Below, piece by piece: positions 1 through 9,389 of a stretch of DNA of 64,000 nucleotides (position 1 is the first letter of the stretch; each line of letters starts with the position of its first letter). Under the pieces are notes generated by a model. It worked only from the letters and a program-made list of their open reading frames with translations, had not been told where the DNA came from and searched no databases. The position numbers were made by a program, and so were the translations under genes. Origin of the DNA: Methylosinus sp. Sm6 (GTDB taxonomy: Bacteria > Pseudomonadota > Alphaproteobacteria > Rhizobiales > Beijerinckiaceae); the NCBI RefSeq assembly GCF_019802345.1, contig NZ_JAINDZ010000026.1:1-64000 (forward strand). Reading direction: 5' to 3'.

Positions 1-140
1 TGAATTTGCGAGAAACCGCGGCGTTGCGGCGTGGATGGCCGGGACGAGCCCGGCCATGACGGCCTCCTGGAAATGTGTGACTCCCTTAGGCTGCGCGGGA
101 GAGGGAGCAGACACCGCGCTTCATCGAAGGTTCGAGAAAC

Positions 141-164
141 GTTCCGATCCTATCGGATCGGAAC
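141..164. terminator. Inverted repeat downstream of the TonB receptor gene
   Basis: A perfect 9-bp inverted repeat (GTTCCGATC / GATCGGAAC) with a 6-base loop lies about 105 bases past the stop codon of the TonB receptor gene. It could end that minus-strand transcript, but no clear T run follows it. Its arms share the word TTCCGATC with the repeat near 10.7 kb, so it may instead belong to a dispersed repeat family. The rest of the first 269 bases holds no convincing gene. Confidence 0.4.
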
Positions 165-269
165 AGATCTAATGATCGACCGGACTATCGGGAATAGGGC
201 GCGCTTTGGCAAGCGGCCGAAGCGCGGACCGGAAATCCATATGGCTCGGCTATTCCGTCGGATCGCCGG

Positions 270-2423
270 TCAGAATGTCGTCTTCGCGCCGAGATAGAAG
301 CTGCGGCCCGGCTCGGGGAAGCCATCGGTCAGCGTATAGGCGGTATCGAACAGATTGCGCACGCCGGCCGTGAGCTTCAAATTCTCGTGGATCTGATAAT
401 CCGCCTGCATGTTGAACAGGAAGAAGGCCCCGGTCCGATAATAGAGCGAGCCGCTCGTGTTCGAGGTCCAGCGATTGCTTTCCATCTCGACATTCGGCGA
501 TAGAGTGAGCTCCGCGATCGGCCGATAGGCGGCAAAGAGGAACATTTTGGCGTCCGGCACGCCGATCGGCTGGAAATTGGCGATATAGGGCGCGACGACG
601 CTTCGGCGCATCAAGGTGAGATTGCCGCCGATCGAGAAATTCTCCGCCGGCGCGTAATCGACCGAAATCTCGCCGCCCCAGAAGCGGCCGTCGCCGACAT
701 TCTGGCTCTGCGTGACGCCGGCGCCGAATCGGGGAACCGGCACGCTCTGAATGAGATCGCCGACGATGCTGTGGAACACGTCGATCGCGATGCGGCCGCC
801 AGGCGCGAACTCGCTCGACCAGCCGAGATCGAAATTGATCGCGCGCTCCGGCCTCAAGGAGGGATTGGAGGTCGCGCCGCCGAAGCGCGTGCTGAAGCGT
901 TCGAACAGAGTGGGAAAGCGCTCGCGGTCGGAGACGTTGAAATAGAGCTTGTCGGTGTCGTTGTAGCGCCAGATCGCCGCGCCCTGGTAATTGGGCGCCG
1001 TCATGTCCCGCAGCGGATAGCTCAGCACGCCCGAGCCGATCACATAATCCTCCGCCTTGCGCAGATGGCGCCAGTCATAGGCGAAGCCCTGCACGAGATC
1101 GATGTCCTTGGTCGGATGGAAAGTGTTTTCGATCGCCAGTGAATAAGTGTCCTCCTGCGCATAGACCATCGGCTGGGTGAAGCAGACGACGTTGGTCTGG
1201 CATCCCGCCGATCCGCCGGAGGCGTTCACGCCATAATAATCCTGCCAGGCTCCGTGCTCGTCGAAGCGATAATGGCCGGCGATCTTCAGCGTGTCGACGC
1301 CCGCAATGTCGGCGCCGACCTCGATATCGGCGCCGAGCGCATAGTCCGTGTAATAGCTGCGGAAGGATTTCTGTGTCTTCTGCGTCGCGAGCGCGGCGTC
1401 GTTGAAGGAGAACAGGCCATTGTCGAACTTGCTCCAATAGGCCTTGGTCTTCAGATAGAAGTCGTCGCCGAGCTTGGTGTTGGACAGGAAATAGAGATTC
1501 TGCACGCGCCAGTAGGGCCATGTCCAATAGCGCTGGCTGGCGATCGGATCGCTGATGTGAAAGGGCGCGCTCTTCTTGCCGTCCTGACGAATGAAGCTCA
1601 GCGAATATTCGTCGGCGGCGTTGGGCGTGTAGCCGGCCTTGGCGTTCACGTTCCAATCATAGGCTTCCGAATTGACCCGCTGTCCTTCGCCCTGGGTGGC
1701 GTTGGGCGAAAAGCTCTCCGGCAGCATCCATCCGCGCAGGTCGCGCCAGGCGCCGCTGACCTGGAGATAGTAATTCTCCTGCTTCGTCCCGAGCAGGCCG
1801 TAGGTCTTGATCCCTTCATAGGTTCCGTCGCGGCCGAACTCGAGGCCGGTGCGCAATTCGCCCTCGACCTCGCGGGTCGGCTTGCGCGAGACGAGATTGA
1901 TCTGGCCGCCCATGCCGCCGGGGCCGTCGAGCACCGAGACATAGCCTTTGGCGATCTGCACAGAGGCGATGTCGGGCGTCAGGAAGCGCGCGAAATCGAG
2001 CCGGTTGTCGGCGGGCAGATAGACGCGGACGCCGTCGATGGTGAGCGGAACCTGCCAGCGATCGAAGCCGCGCACATAAATGTTCTGCTCGTTGCGCGAG
2101 CCGCCGGTCGAATGGCTGACGACGCCGGGCGCGAGATTGACCGCGCGATCGAGCGAGTCGCGCTGATAGGTTTCGATCTGCCGATTGCTCAGCACCGTGC
2201 CGCCGAAGGAATCGGTGGTCTGGCGCGGCGCCGGGCCGTCGTCCTTCTTCTTGACCGTCGTCTTCTCGGGCGCGCTCATGCGCTGCGCGCCGACATGGAT
2301 CTCCCCGAGATCGAAGGGCTGCGGCTGCTCCGCCGCGAAGCTCGCTGTCATGGCGCTCGCTGTCATGGCGGCGACGCTCGCGGCGGCAAAGGTGAAGATA
2401 GGAGTGGCGTCGTGCTTCATCAT
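270..2423 (-). CDS. TonB-dependent outer membrane receptor
   Basis: A 717-residue outer membrane active transporter that would import a chelated metal or other scarce ligand using energy from TonB. An Ala-rich signal peptide covers residues 1-30. A TonB-box-like stretch (EIHVGA) follows near residue 45. The plug domain (about 75-190) contains the usual LSNRQIETY, VRGFD and IDGVRV motifs. The remainder is a beta-barrel with many Tyr/Trp-ending strands and a C-terminal Phe, as in barrels inserted by BAM. It is the last gene of a minus-strand unit after a di-haem oxidoreductase and a binding protein, with a ModE regulator further upstream. The signal peptide carries a small tandem duplication (MTAS-AMTAS). 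The ligand cannot be read from sequence; molybdate, iron or another metal chelate are the contextual options. Confidence 0.9.
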   Translation of the reverse strand: MMKHDATPIFTFAAASVAAMTASAMTASFAAEQPQPFDLGEIHVGAQRMSAPEKTTVKKKDDGPAPRQTTDSFGGTVLSNRQIETYQRDSLDRAVNLAPGVVSHSTGGSRNEQNIYVRGFDRWQVPLTIDGVRVYLPADNRLDFARFLTPDIASVQIAKGYVSVLDGPGGMGGQINLVSRKPTREVEGELRTGLEFGRDGTYEGIKTYGLLGTKQENYYLQVSGAWRDLRGWMLPESFSPNATQGEGQRVNSEAYDWNVNAKAGYTPNAADEYSLSFIRQDGKKSAPFHISDPIASQRYWTWPYWRVQNLYFLSNTKLGDDFYLKTKAYWSKFDNGLFSFNDAALATQKTQKSFRSYYTDYALGADIEVGADIAGVDTLKIAGHYRFDEHGAWQDYYGVNASGGSAGCQTNVVCFTQPMVYAQEDTYSLAIENTFHPTKDIDLVQGFAYDWRHLRKAEDYVIGSGVLSYPLRDMTAPNYQGAAIWRYNDTDKLYFNVSDRERFPTLFERFSTRFGGATSNPSLRPERAINFDLGWSSEFAPGGRIAIDVFHSIVGDLIQSVPVPRFGAGVTQSQNVGDGRFWGGEISVDYAPAENFSIGGNLTLMRRSVVAPYIANFQPIGVPDAKMFLFAAYRPIAELTLSPNVEMESNRWTSNTSGSLYYRTGAFFLFNMQADYQIHENLKLTAGVRNLFDTAYTLTDGFPEPGRSFYLGAKTTF

Positions 2424-2451
2424 CCAATCCCCCGATTGGTTGCAAGAGCTG

Positions 2452-3765
2452 TCAAAGAGAGTCGAGGAAGGCGAGCAGCGCCTCGCGTTCGGCGCGGGGC
2501 AGGGCGCGAAAGCGCTGCTGCGCTGCCTGCGCTTCTCCGCCGTGCCAGAGGATCGCCTCGGCCGCCGTGCGGGCGCGCCCGTCGTGCAGCAGGCCCGTCG
2601 CGGCGAAGCGCCCCGCGAGGCCGAGGCCCCAGAGCGGCGGCGTGCGCCAGTCGCGCGGGCCGGCCTCGAAATCCGCGCGGCCGTCGGCGAGGCCTTCGCC
2701 CATGTCGTGCAGCAGCAGGTCCGTATAGGGATGAATTTCGGAGCCGCTCAGCGCCGGCGCGAAATCGACGGCGCCGAGCCGCAGCGTCTCTCGGTGACAG
2801 GAGGAGCAGCCGAGCGCGGCGAACTGCGCCGCGCCGCGCTGCACGCGCGCATCGTCGATATGGCGACGCGCCGGAACGGCGAGGCCGCGCATGTAAGCGA
2901 GCACGGCGTCGAGCCGCTGTTCGGAAAGCTCGGGGTCCGCCCCGGCCGCCTTGCGGCAGGCGTGCTGCGCGGGCGCGCAGCCGGCGTCGGGGAACAGCGC
3001 CGAGGCGACGCCGATATCCTCGGCGAAGGCGCTGGCGATCTGCTGGCGGAGATTCGGCTGATTGGCCTTGAGGCCGAAGCGGCCGAGCGCGATGCGGCCG
3101 GCCGCCATGTCGTGGACATGGTTCGGCCGGCCGCCGCCCGGGCCCGCCGCATGGGCGAGAATCTCGGTTTCCGGCACGGCCTCGAGCAGGCCGAGGCCGA
3201 AGACGGGAGGCGCATTGCGCAGCGATGTCTGGGTTTCCGCGTCGATCGGCCCATAGGCGAGATCGTGGAAGGAGAGACGGGGGCGGCGCATCGCGACAAT
3301 GTCGCCGTCGTCGAGCCGCGTCTCGAATTCGTCGAAGCCGAGGATGGCGCGGCCTTCTCCCGTTACGCCGGGAATCCCTTCGGGATTGAGCTGCGCGCCA
3401 TAGAGCGGATGCGGCAGCGGACCGCCATGGGCGTCGGAGCCGGCGACGCCGAGGCGAACGACCATCGCGCGAGCGACGCCATTCTCGGCGTCCGGCGCGG
3501 GGCCGCGGCCGTTCTTCACATGGCAGGCGACGCAGGAGAGGCGGTTGTAGAGCGGGCCGAGGCCGGTCAGCTCGGACGAGTCGACCGAAGGGCCGACGAC
3601 CCAGGCGTGACGGAACAGGCCGGCGCCCTCGCCGAAGGCGCGCGGGAAGGCCGGATCGAGCCCGGGAAGAGGCCGGGAGAAGACCTCGCCATCGAGCGCC
3701 GAATGTTCGTAAGGCGCGCCGGCCATGAGCAGGACCAGCGCCAGCGCCGCGAGAAGGGGTCTCAC
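2452..3765 (-). CDS. Di-haem oxidoreductase (DUF1111/thiol oxidoreductase-like)
   Basis: A 437-residue periplasmic c-type cytochrome. A cleavable signal peptide (residues 1-17) precedes two CxxCH haem-binding motifs, CVACH in the N-terminal third and CSSCH in the C-terminal half, as in the putative di-haem peroxidase family. Other conserved-looking stretches are RNAPPVFGLGLLEAVPE and the C-terminal LWGLGLAGRF...LLHDGRA. Homologues are often found beside iron-uptake and imelysin genes, where they may change the redox state of a metal or ligand in the periplasm. Its start codon overlaps the stop of the upstream binding-protein gene by 4 bases, so the two are probably translationally coupled. 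The electron acceptor or donor is unknown. Confidence 0.85.
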   Translation of the reverse strand: MRPLLAALALVLLMAGAPYEHSALDGEVFSRPLPGLDPAFPRAFGEGAGLFRHAWVVGPSVDSSELTGLGPLYNRLSCVACHVKNGRGPAPDAENGVARAMVVRLGVAGSDAHGGPLPHPLYGAQLNPEGIPGVTGEGRAILGFDEFETRLDDGDIVAMRRPRLSFHDLAYGPIDAETQTSLRNAPPVFGLGLLEAVPETEILAHAAGPGGGRPNHVHDMAAGRIALGRFGLKANQPNLRQQIASAFAEDIGVASALFPDAGCAPAQHACRKAAGADPELSEQRLDAVLAYMRGLAVPARRHIDDARVQRGAAQFAALGCSSCHRETLRLGAVDFAPALSGSEIHPYTDLLLHDMGEGLADGRADFEAGPRDWRTPPLWGLGLAGRFAATGLLHDGRARTAAEAILWHGGEAQAAQQRFRALPRAEREALLAFLDSL

Positions 3766-5090
3766 AGCCGCGCGTCGAGCGAGGCGAGCAGCCGCGTCGC
3801 CTCGGCGCGCGCGGCGCCGATCTCGGCGCGCCAGCGCGCGGCGAGCTCGGGGTCCTTCAGCTCGCGTCCGCTGAAGCGGTCGAGCAGAGCGGGGTCCGAA
3901 GCCTCCGCGATCGAGAGCGGGACGAAGCCCGCGAGCCTGCGCGCTTTGGCGGCGATTTCGGCCGCGCCAGCCTCCGGCGCAGCAGCCAGTCGCGCCTCGG
4001 CCGCGTGGAGAGCGCGCCAGAGCGCGACCGTCTCGGCGTGGCGCTCGGCGATGGCGAGACCGAACAGAACGCTGACGAGGCTGGGCCGGCGGCGGCCGAT
4101 CTCGGCGTCATAGGCGAAAAAGGAGTCCGGCGGCAGGGAGAACGGATCGACGATGCGTTCGGCATGGCCGGCATAGGCGTCCGGCCGCGCCGGATGGCGG
4201 CTGCTGTCGGCCTCCATCAGCAGCCGCTGTCCTTTCGTCGAGAGCGCGAAATCGACGAAGGCGCGCGCCGCCTCGGGACGCCGCGTTGCGGTCGTGATCG
4301 CGATATGGCCGGGCAGAAAGGCGGTGCGCTCGGGATAGGCGAAGCCGATCTTCGCGCCATTGGCCTGCGCGCCCAGCGCCAGAAAATCGATGGTGAGGCC
4401 GAGCGCGGCGCGGCCCTCTCTGACGGCTCCGGTCGGTCCGGGGCCCGAGCTCGCGAGCTCCGCGCCGCCGGCGATCTCGCACAGCAGCGACCAGCCGCGC
4501 TCCCATCCCTCGGCCTGCAGGATGATGTCATAGAGCGCCGGCGAGAAGCCGACCTTGCCGGCGAGCGGGATGACGACGCGCCCCGCGAAGGCCGGCGCGG
4601 CGAGATCGCTCCAGCGCCGAGGCGCGGCGAGGCCGAGGACGGCGAGCGCGGCCGGATCATAGACGATCCCATAGCCGGCGAGGTCATAGGCCTCGAACAT
4701 GCCCTTCGAATCGGAGATCGGCTGGGCGCCGAGACGGCCCGGCAGAACGGCGCGATCGACCGGCAGGGGGCGGAAGGCTCCGTGGTCTCGCAATATAGGG
4801 AAATTGCCGAGCGATGGGGCCCAATAGACGTCGACGCCGCCTTGCTCCGGCTGGCTCAGCAAGGCGAGCGCGTCGCGCGACTGTTTCCAGACAAATTGAA
4901 CGTGAAGTCCCGGATGCGCCTTTTCGAACTCGACCTCGTAGTGTGTGGTCAGCTCTTCCGGAAAGCTGGTGGCGACCACCACGGTCTCGGCGGCGCGCGA
5001 GAGGAGAGCCGCGCCGAGCGCTGCGGGCGCTCCGGCGAGAAGCGCGCGCCGGCTGGGGCGGATGAGGGCCGATATGCATCTGCGTTGCAT
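3762..5090 (-). CDS. Periplasmic substrate-binding protein (iron/spermidine-type, Tat-like signal)
   Basis: A 442-residue ABC-type solute-binding protein. The N-terminus [19 protein letters not shown] is a twin-arginine-like signal, suggesting export in folded form. The mature part begins [18 protein letters not shown] and has the periplasmic binding fold type II seen in ferric-ion and putrescine binders ([40 protein letters not shown]). Its length exceeds the usual 330-350 residues because of an Ala-rich helical C-terminal extension of roughly 100 residues. No permease or ATPase gene is adjacent, so it either serves a transporter encoded elsewhere or delivers its ligand to the co-encoded oxidoreductase and receptor. 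It is the first gene of the unit and seems to start at the mRNA 5' end. Confidence 0.8.
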   Translation of the reverse strand: MQRRCISALIRPSRRALLAGAPAALGAALLSRAAETVVVATSFPEELTTHYEVEFEKAHPGLHVQFVWKQSRDALALLSQPEQGGVDVYWAPSLGNFPILRDHGAFRPLPVDRAVLPGRLGAQPISDSKGMFEAYDLAGYGIVYDPAALAVLGLAAPRRWSDLAAPAFAGRVVIPLAGKVGFSPALYDIILQAEGWERGWSLLCEIAGGAELASSGPGPTGAVREGRAALGLTIDFLALGAQANGAKIGFAYPERTAFLPGHIAITTATRRPEAARAFVDFALSTKGQRLLMEADSSRHPARPDAYAGHAERIVDPFSLPPDSFFAYDAEIGRRRPSLVSVLFGLAIAERHAETVALWRALHAAEARLAAAPEAGAAEIAAKARRLAGFVPLSIAEASDPALLDRFSGRELKDPELAARWRAEIGAARAEATRLLASLDARL

Positions 5091-5097
5091 AACGGAA

Positions 5098-5125
5098 ATT
5101 AAATACGCTTTCGCCGGCCTGTCAA
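5098..5125 (-). promoter_or_regulatory. Sigma-70-like promoter of the binding protein/receptor unit
   Basis: On the minus strand TTGACA is followed after 16 bases by TTTAAT (5/6 match to the -10 consensus). The expected transcription start falls at or next to the ATG of the binding-protein gene, predicting a leaderless or nearly leaderless mRNA. A small inverted motif CGTT-GCAT-AACG sits over the start codon, and with the AT-rich word beside it could be a weak molybdate-type operator. That the ModE-like gene just upstream acts here is inference. Confidence 0.5.
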
Positions 5126-5172
5126 TCGACAGAGGCGCCTCAAAACGCGCCGATCTGCTTATCGGAAATCGG

Positions 5173-5979
5173 TCAGTCGACCGCGAGGATCACATCCGAG
5201 GGCTTGAACGTGGCGACGATCTTGTCGCCCTCGGCGATAGAGAGGTCTTCGGCGGTTTGACGCGGGACGACGGAACTCATCGTCTTGCCGGCGCCGATGT
5301 CGAGCAGAACCTCGCTGTTGCGTTCGGCGTCGATGCGGCGCCGGACGATTCCGGCGAAACGGTTGCGCATGCCGCTCGCCGGCGGCTCGGCGCCGGCGAG
5401 ATCGGCGGGGGCGAGATTGACGAAGGAGGATTTGATCAGCGCCAGCGCCTTGCGCCCGGGCTGGAGGCTCAACTCGTCGGCGGCGTCATTGGTGACGATG
5501 GACAGGATGTACGCGTCCGGCGACACGCGCAGCGTGACCTCGACGTCGACCGGCCAGCGCTTCACCTGCACGACCTCCGTCTGAAAGACATTGCGGGCGG
5601 AAATCTTGAGGCCGACGCTCCAGAGCAGAAAATCGTCCTGATCCTCGAGCCCCTCCTCGGCGATCAGCGAGGAGATGCGCGACAGCCGCTCCTCGAGCCG
5701 GTGGAAGGTGGCGATGAGCCGGCGCCCTTCTTCCGTCACCTCGGCGCCGCCGCCCGAGCGCCCGCCGGCCTTGGTCACGAAGGCCGGGCTGGGCAGCAGA
5801 TTGTTGATCGAGTTCACCGCGTCCCAGGCGGTCTTGTAGCTGAAGCCGACCGCCTTGGCCGCCTTGGTGATGCTGCCGTGCTCGGCGACGGCCTCCAGCA
5901 GCTTGATGCGATCGCGCCCGACCAGAAAGCGACCCTCGCGGCGCAACGCCAGCAGGGCGTCGATCTTGTTTTCGGTCAT
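5173..5979 (-). CDS. modE: ModE-family molybdate-responsive regulator
   Basis: A 268-residue regulator with the full ModE layout. The N-terminal winged-helix domain (residues 20-130) has the LysR-like sequence [30 protein letters not shown]. Two C-terminal Mop/TOBE domains (about 135-200 and 205-268; [13 protein letters not shown] and [13 protein letters not shown] starts) bind oxyanions. ModE dimers normally sense molybdate or tungstate and repress molybdate uptake genes. Here no modABC is visible; the adjacent same-strand unit is the binding protein, di-haem oxidoreductase and TonB receptor, separated by 82 bases that contain a good promoter. This suggests an oxyanion-controlled outer membrane uptake system. 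ModE identity is strong; the regulated target is inferred from position. Confidence 0.9.
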   Translation of the reverse strand: MTENKIDALLALRREGRFLVGRDRIKLLEAVAEHGSITKAAKAVGFSYKTAWDAVNSINNLLPSPAFVTKAGGRSGGGAEVTEEGRRLIATFHRLEERLSRISSLIAEEGLEDQDDFLLWSVGLKISARNVFQTEVVQVKRWPVDVEVTLRVSPDAYILSIVTNDAADELSLQPGRKALALIKSSFVNLAPADLAGAEPPASGMRNRFAGIVRRRIDAERNSEVLLDIGAGKTMSSVVPRQTAEDLSIAEGDKIVATFKPSDVILAVD

Positions 5980-6090
5980 GCTTGTTCTCTTCCGCTTCGG
6001 CGCAGGACTATACTCCGGCGCCCTTCCGCATCAAACCGCGCCGCGCGGATTTTTCTTGACCGCGCGCCCGCCTTCGGATCGAACCGGCGC

Positions 6091-6552
6091 ATGACCAAGA
6101 CGCACAAAGGCGCCGAATTGCTCGGGCGAAAGGCCGAGCTTCCGGCCTCGCCCGACGAGGCCGAGCTCGACCTCGTCGCCAATCCGCATCCTTCCGAGGT
6201 TTATCTCGTGCGCTTCGCGGCGCCCGAGTTCACCTCGCTCTGCCCAGTGACCGGGCAGCCCGATTTCGCTCACATCGTCATCGATTATGCTCCCGCCGAG
6301 TGGCTGGTGGAATCCAAATCGTTGAAGCTCTATCTCGGCAGCTTTCGTAACCACGGGGCCTTTCACGAGGATTGCACGCTGCGCATCGCCAAGGATCTCG
6401 TCGCGTCGCTCGCGCCGCGGTGGCTGCGGATCGGCGGCTATTGGTATCCGCGCGGCGGCATTCCGATCGACGTGTTCTGGCAGACGGGAGAGCCGCCGCA
6501 GGGGCTGTGGCTGCCGGATCAGGGCGTGCCGCCCTATCGCGGGCGCGGCTGA
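6091..6552 (+). CDS. queF: NADPH-dependent 7-cyano-7-deazaguanine reductase QueF
   Basis: A 153-residue enzyme of the short, unimodular QueF type (T-fold) that reduces preQ0 to preQ1 for queuosine modification of tRNA. The catalytic Cys lies in [13 protein letters not shown] and the family motif [20 protein letters not shown] is intact. The ATG was chosen because the family N-terminus begins shortly before the LVANPHP segment; upstream codons are unlike the family. It diverges from modE and is followed by rplS after about 130 bases. Confidence 0.93.
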   Translation: MTKTHKGAELLGRKAELPASPDEAELDLVANPHPSEVYLVRFAAPEFTSLCPVTGQPDFAHIVIDYAPAEWLVESKSLKLYLGSFRNHGAFHEDCTLRIAKDLVASLAPRWLRIGGYWYPRGGIPIDVFWQTGEPPQGLWLPDQGVPPYRGRG

Positions 6553-6683
6553 GCGGAAGGCGGCGCGCGCCCTCGACAATCGGCTCCGCCTCGTGTATGG
6601 CGGCGCGTCCAAATCAAAACAGCGTCCCGAAACGCTCGCCTCTCCGTCGACGCGGCGAAGGCGAAACGGCAGGAGTCGATTTC

Positions 6684-7088
6684 ATGCCCTCCATCATCGA
6701 GCAGCTCGACGCCGAGCAATCCGCCCGCCTCCTCCAAGGCAAGGCCATTCCGGAATTCCGTCCCGGCGACACCGTCATCGTCAATGTGAAGGTCAAGGAA
6801 GGCGACCGTTCGCGCATCCAGGCCTATGAGGGCGTGGTGATCTCGCGCCAGGGCGGCGGCCTCAACGAGAGCTTCACGGTCCGCAAGATTTCTTACGGCG
6901 AGGGCGTCGAGCGCGTGTTCCCGATCCACTCGCCGCTGGTGGAGTCGGTCAAGCTGGTGCGCCGCGGCAAGGTGCGCCGCGCCAAGCTCTATTATCTGCG
7001 CGATCGCCGCGGCAAGTCGGCTCGCATCGCCGAGCGCATCGACACCAAGGCCAAGACCAAAGAGAAGGCCGCGCCCGCCGCCGAGTGA
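6684..7088 (+). CDS. rplS: 50S ribosomal protein L19
   Basis: A 134-residue ribosomal protein with the L19 signature ([52 protein letters not shown]). The C-terminal Lys/Ala-rich tail of about 20 residues is typical of alphaproteobacteria. An AGGAG sequence 8 bases upstream fixes the ATG. The usual trmD/rimM/rpsP neighbours are not upstream; queF is there instead. A small HAD-like gene follows immediately, with an alternative start overlapping the stop codon. Confidence 0.97.
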   Translation: MPSIIEQLDAEQSARLLQGKAIPEFRPGDTVIVNVKVKEGDRSRIQAYEGVVISRQGGGLNESFTVRKISYGEGVERVFPIHSPLVESVKLVRRGKVRRAKLYYLRDRRGKSARIAERIDTKAKTKEKAAPAAE

Positions 7089-7108
7089 CGACGCGAGCCG
7101 CTGGCCAA

Positions 7109-7531
7109 ATGAGCAGGCTATTGTTCTGGGCGCTCGACGCCCTCGCGTCGCGCGATCCGGATGTTCGGCTCGCGGAAGGCGCGCTCGATGCGATGGAGAC
7201 TCTCTCCACGGCTGGCTGGCGTCATGTCGTCGTCGCCGATGAAGCGGCGGGCGCTGACGTGCTCGAGCGCCTCGGCGTCGCCGATCGCGTCGCGTGGCTG
7301 TTCGACGGCGCGCCGATCGCCGAGGCGGTCGATGCGCTGCGTCCCTTCGACGAGGCTTTCGTGATCGGCTCCAGCGTGCCGCGCCACATCATGCCGGCGC
7401 GCGACGCGTCGCTGGCCTCGATCCTCGTCGGCGACGCGTCGCCCTTCGCGCAATTCTGCGTCGAGCAGCTGACGGAAATTCCGGACGCGCTCTCGACCTG
7501 GACGATCATGCGCAGAAATCTGCTGTTCTGA
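7109..7531 (+). CDS. Small HAD-like hypothetical protein
   Basis: A 140-residue protein (148 if the in-frame GTG overlapping the rplS stop is used). The order of elements resembles a haloacid-dehalogenase fold: a helical stretch GALDAMETLSTAGWRHVVVADEA, then LERLGVADRVAWLFDGAP, then EAFVIGSS. The catalytic DxDxT nucleophile motif is missing (the N-terminus reads LLFWALDALAS). It may therefore be a non-enzymatic or degenerate member; this fold call is tentative. It ends in a strong hairpin shared with the convergent downstream gene. No clear ribosome binding site precedes either start. Confidence 0.6.
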   Translation: MSRLLFWALDALASRDPDVRLAEGALDAMETLSTAGWRHVVVADEAAGADVLERLGVADRVAWLFDGAPIAEAVDALRPFDEAFVIGSSVPRHIMPARDASLASILVGDASPFAQFCVEQLTEIPDALSTWTIMRRNLLF

Positions 7532-7533
7532 TG

Positions 7534-7561
7534 GCCGGGCGAGCCGTCAGGCTCGCCCGGC
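7534..7561. terminator. Shared hairpin between convergent genes
   Basis: A perfect 12-bp stem GCCGGGCGAGCC / GGCTCGCCCGGC with a GTCA loop lies between the ends of two convergent genes; the stop codon of the minus-strand gene is inside the stem. It probably acts as a two-way transcription end, though neither side carries a long T run. Confidence 0.5.
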
Positions 7562-9061
7562 AATGTCGCGGGCGATCGCATCCACGGCGCGGGACGCGTC
7601 GATGCGCGTCCACCCCATCTCGCCGAGCTCATAGCGGCGCTGCTCGGCAAGCACTGTCGCCGTCGCATCGGAGACATCGTCGCGGCGCGCCGCGACACGC
7701 TGCTCGGCGAGCGAGGCGTCGGCCTCGAGCCAGAAGCCGGCGAAGGGAACGCCGCATCGATGCGCTTCGGCCTCGATTGCGGCGCGCTCGTCGGGGCGGG
7801 CGTGCACGGCGTCGACGACGACGCTCCATCCGGCGCCGGCGCCGGCGACGCGCGCCGCTTCGCCGCGCAGCAGCGCATACACGCGCGCCGATGTTTCGGG
7901 CGCATAGGCGTCCGGCGGCAGCCGCGTCGTCGGCGCGACGCCGCAGAGGCGCTTGCGCAGCCGGTCGCTGGAGAGCACGCGCGCGCCCGGCGCCGCGCCG
8001 AGCAGCGGCGCGAGCGCCGCGGCGACGCTCGATTTGCCGGTTCCGCTGAGCCCGCCGATGGCGACGATGCGCGGCGGCGCGGGACGCAGCAGCGTTGAGG
8101 CGAGATCGAAATAGTCGCGCGTCTCCGCATTGGCCGCGACGGCGCCGGCGTCGCGCTCGACGGCGCGGGCCGCCGCCACATCGGCGCGGATCGCCGCGCG
8201 CAGCGCCATGAAGAAGGGCAGCAGCGGCAGGCCGTCCGTCTCGTCGCGGGCGTCGAGGTAGCGGTTCAGCGCCGAGGCCGCGAGCGAATGGGCGCCGCGC
8301 CGCGTCAGATCCATCAGCAGGAAGGCGAGATCGTAGAGAATGTCGATCGTCGCCAGATCGTCGGAAAATTCGATGCAGTCGAAGGGCGTCGGCTCGCCGT
8401 CGACGACACAGATATTGCGCAGCGTGAGATCGCCGTGGCAGCGGCGCACCTTGCCGTCGTCGCGCCGCCGGTCGAGAAGGGCGCCATGCCGGAGCGCCGC
8501 ATCGCGCAGCCCTTCCGCCAGCGCGATGCGCTCGTCCGCGCCGACCGCCGGCGATTTGGCGAGCGAGCTCGCTTCGCCGAGATCGAGCAGCGTGGCCATG
8601 ACCGCGCCGCCGCCGTGCGCGCGATCGACCTCGGCGCTGTCGTGGAAGGCGGCGAGGCGAGAGGCGAGCCTTTCGATCAGCGCCGTCGTGAGGCGCCCGT
8701 CGAGCGCGAGGCGGTCGAGCAGCGCGTCCTCGTCGAAACGGCGCATTTCGACGACGGCGTCGACGAGATCGCCCGTCCCGTCGAAGGCGAGCGAGCCGTC
8801 GCTCTCGCGCGTGATGCGCCGCGCGCCGAGATAGAGCGAGGGCGCCAGCCGGCGATTCAGCTCATGCTCGCGCCGGCACATGGCGAGCCGGATCTGCGGC
8901 GTGTGGAAGTCGAGATAAGGAAAGACGACGTCGCGCTTGAGCTTATAGGCGCGGTCCCGCGTCAGCACGACAATCGAGATATGGGTGACGATCGGCGCGC
9001 CAGCGCTCTCTCCTCGCGCCATGAGGAAGCGGACCGTCTCGTCCTGCGCGCCGAAGCTCAT
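7547..9061 (-). CDS. Bifunctional APH-like phosphotransferase / P-loop ATPase
   Basis: A 504-residue fusion protein. The N-terminal part (about 1-310) resembles aminoglycoside/choline kinases, with the catalytic-loop motif RCHGDLTLRNICVVDG followed by PFDCIEFSDDLATIDILYDLAF. The C-terminal part (about 325-504) is a P-loop NTPase with Walker A GGLSGTGKSS and a pattern like zeta-toxin/gluconate kinase folds. This architecture recurs in proteobacteria, commonly named bifunctional aminoglycoside phosphotransferase/ATP-binding protein, with no established substrate. The ATG before SFGAQDETVRF was preferred; an upstream in-frame extension is Arg-rich and unlike the family. Drug resistance should not be inferred from the name. 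Confidence 0.85.
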   Translation of the reverse strand: MSFGAQDETVRFLMARGESAGAPIVTHISIVVLTRDRAYKLKRDVVFPYLDFHTPQIRLAMCRREHELNRRLAPSLYLGARRITRESDGSLAFDGTGDLVDAVVEMRRFDEDALLDRLALDGRLTTALIERLASRLAAFHDSAEVDRAHGGGAVMATLLDLGEASSLAKSPAVGADERIALAEGLRDAALRHGALLDRRRDDGKVRRCHGDLTLRNICVVDGEPTPFDCIEFSDDLATIDILYDLAFLLMDLTRRGAHSLAASALNRYLDARDETDGLPLLPFFMALRAAIRADVAAARAVERDAGAVAANAETRDYFDLASTLLRPAPPRIVAIGGLSGTGKSSVAAALAPLLGAAPGARVLSSDRLRKRLCGVAPTTRLPPDAYAPETSARVYALLRGEAARVAGAGAGWSVVVDAVHARPDERAAIEAEAHRCGVPFAGFWLEADASLAEQRVAARRDDVSDATATVLAEQRRYELGEMGWTRIDASRAVDAIARDIAGRA

Positions 9062-9389
9062 GATGGTGATTCCCGCCTGCTCGCGGGCATCATATGGACG
9101 AGGCGCCGCGGAGGCAAAGCGGCGGCCTGTCTCACCCCTGGCGGGCAAAGCAAGTCCATCGGGTGATCTTCGGTCTTTCGTTACAGAAACAACGACCAAC
9201 TGATGGCGGAGGCAAATTAACGTGGACGCAGCATTTGTAAATGTTGTATCCTAATATGTCCGAATTATTTCCGGTTTACCTTGAAAAATGTGTGCTCCCA
9301 TTTGACAGAAATCGTAGAAAATCTCCCACATAGAAAATTATCTAGATCAGTAAGGCCGGAGATATCTTGACTAAAGTACATATATGCTT
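9062..9389. other. AT-rich gene-free stretch
   Basis: The base composition drops sharply compared with neighbours from about 9.2 kb onward. I find only a 30-codon open frame on the plus strand without a ribosome binding site, and a lone TTGACA near 9302 with no well-spaced -10. No RNA gene or repeat is recognisable. The composition suggests that this pocket was acquired or is under weak selection. Confidence 0.4.

Noticed and set aside
31-297. An 88-codon plus-strand open frame at the left end
   Set aside because: It overlaps the 3' end of the TonB receptor gene, is Arg-rich, and has no ribosome binding site.
7547-9061. Aminoglycoside resistance gene
   Set aside because: The APH-like domain is fused to a P-loop domain in a widespread chromosomal family with no shown link to resistance.
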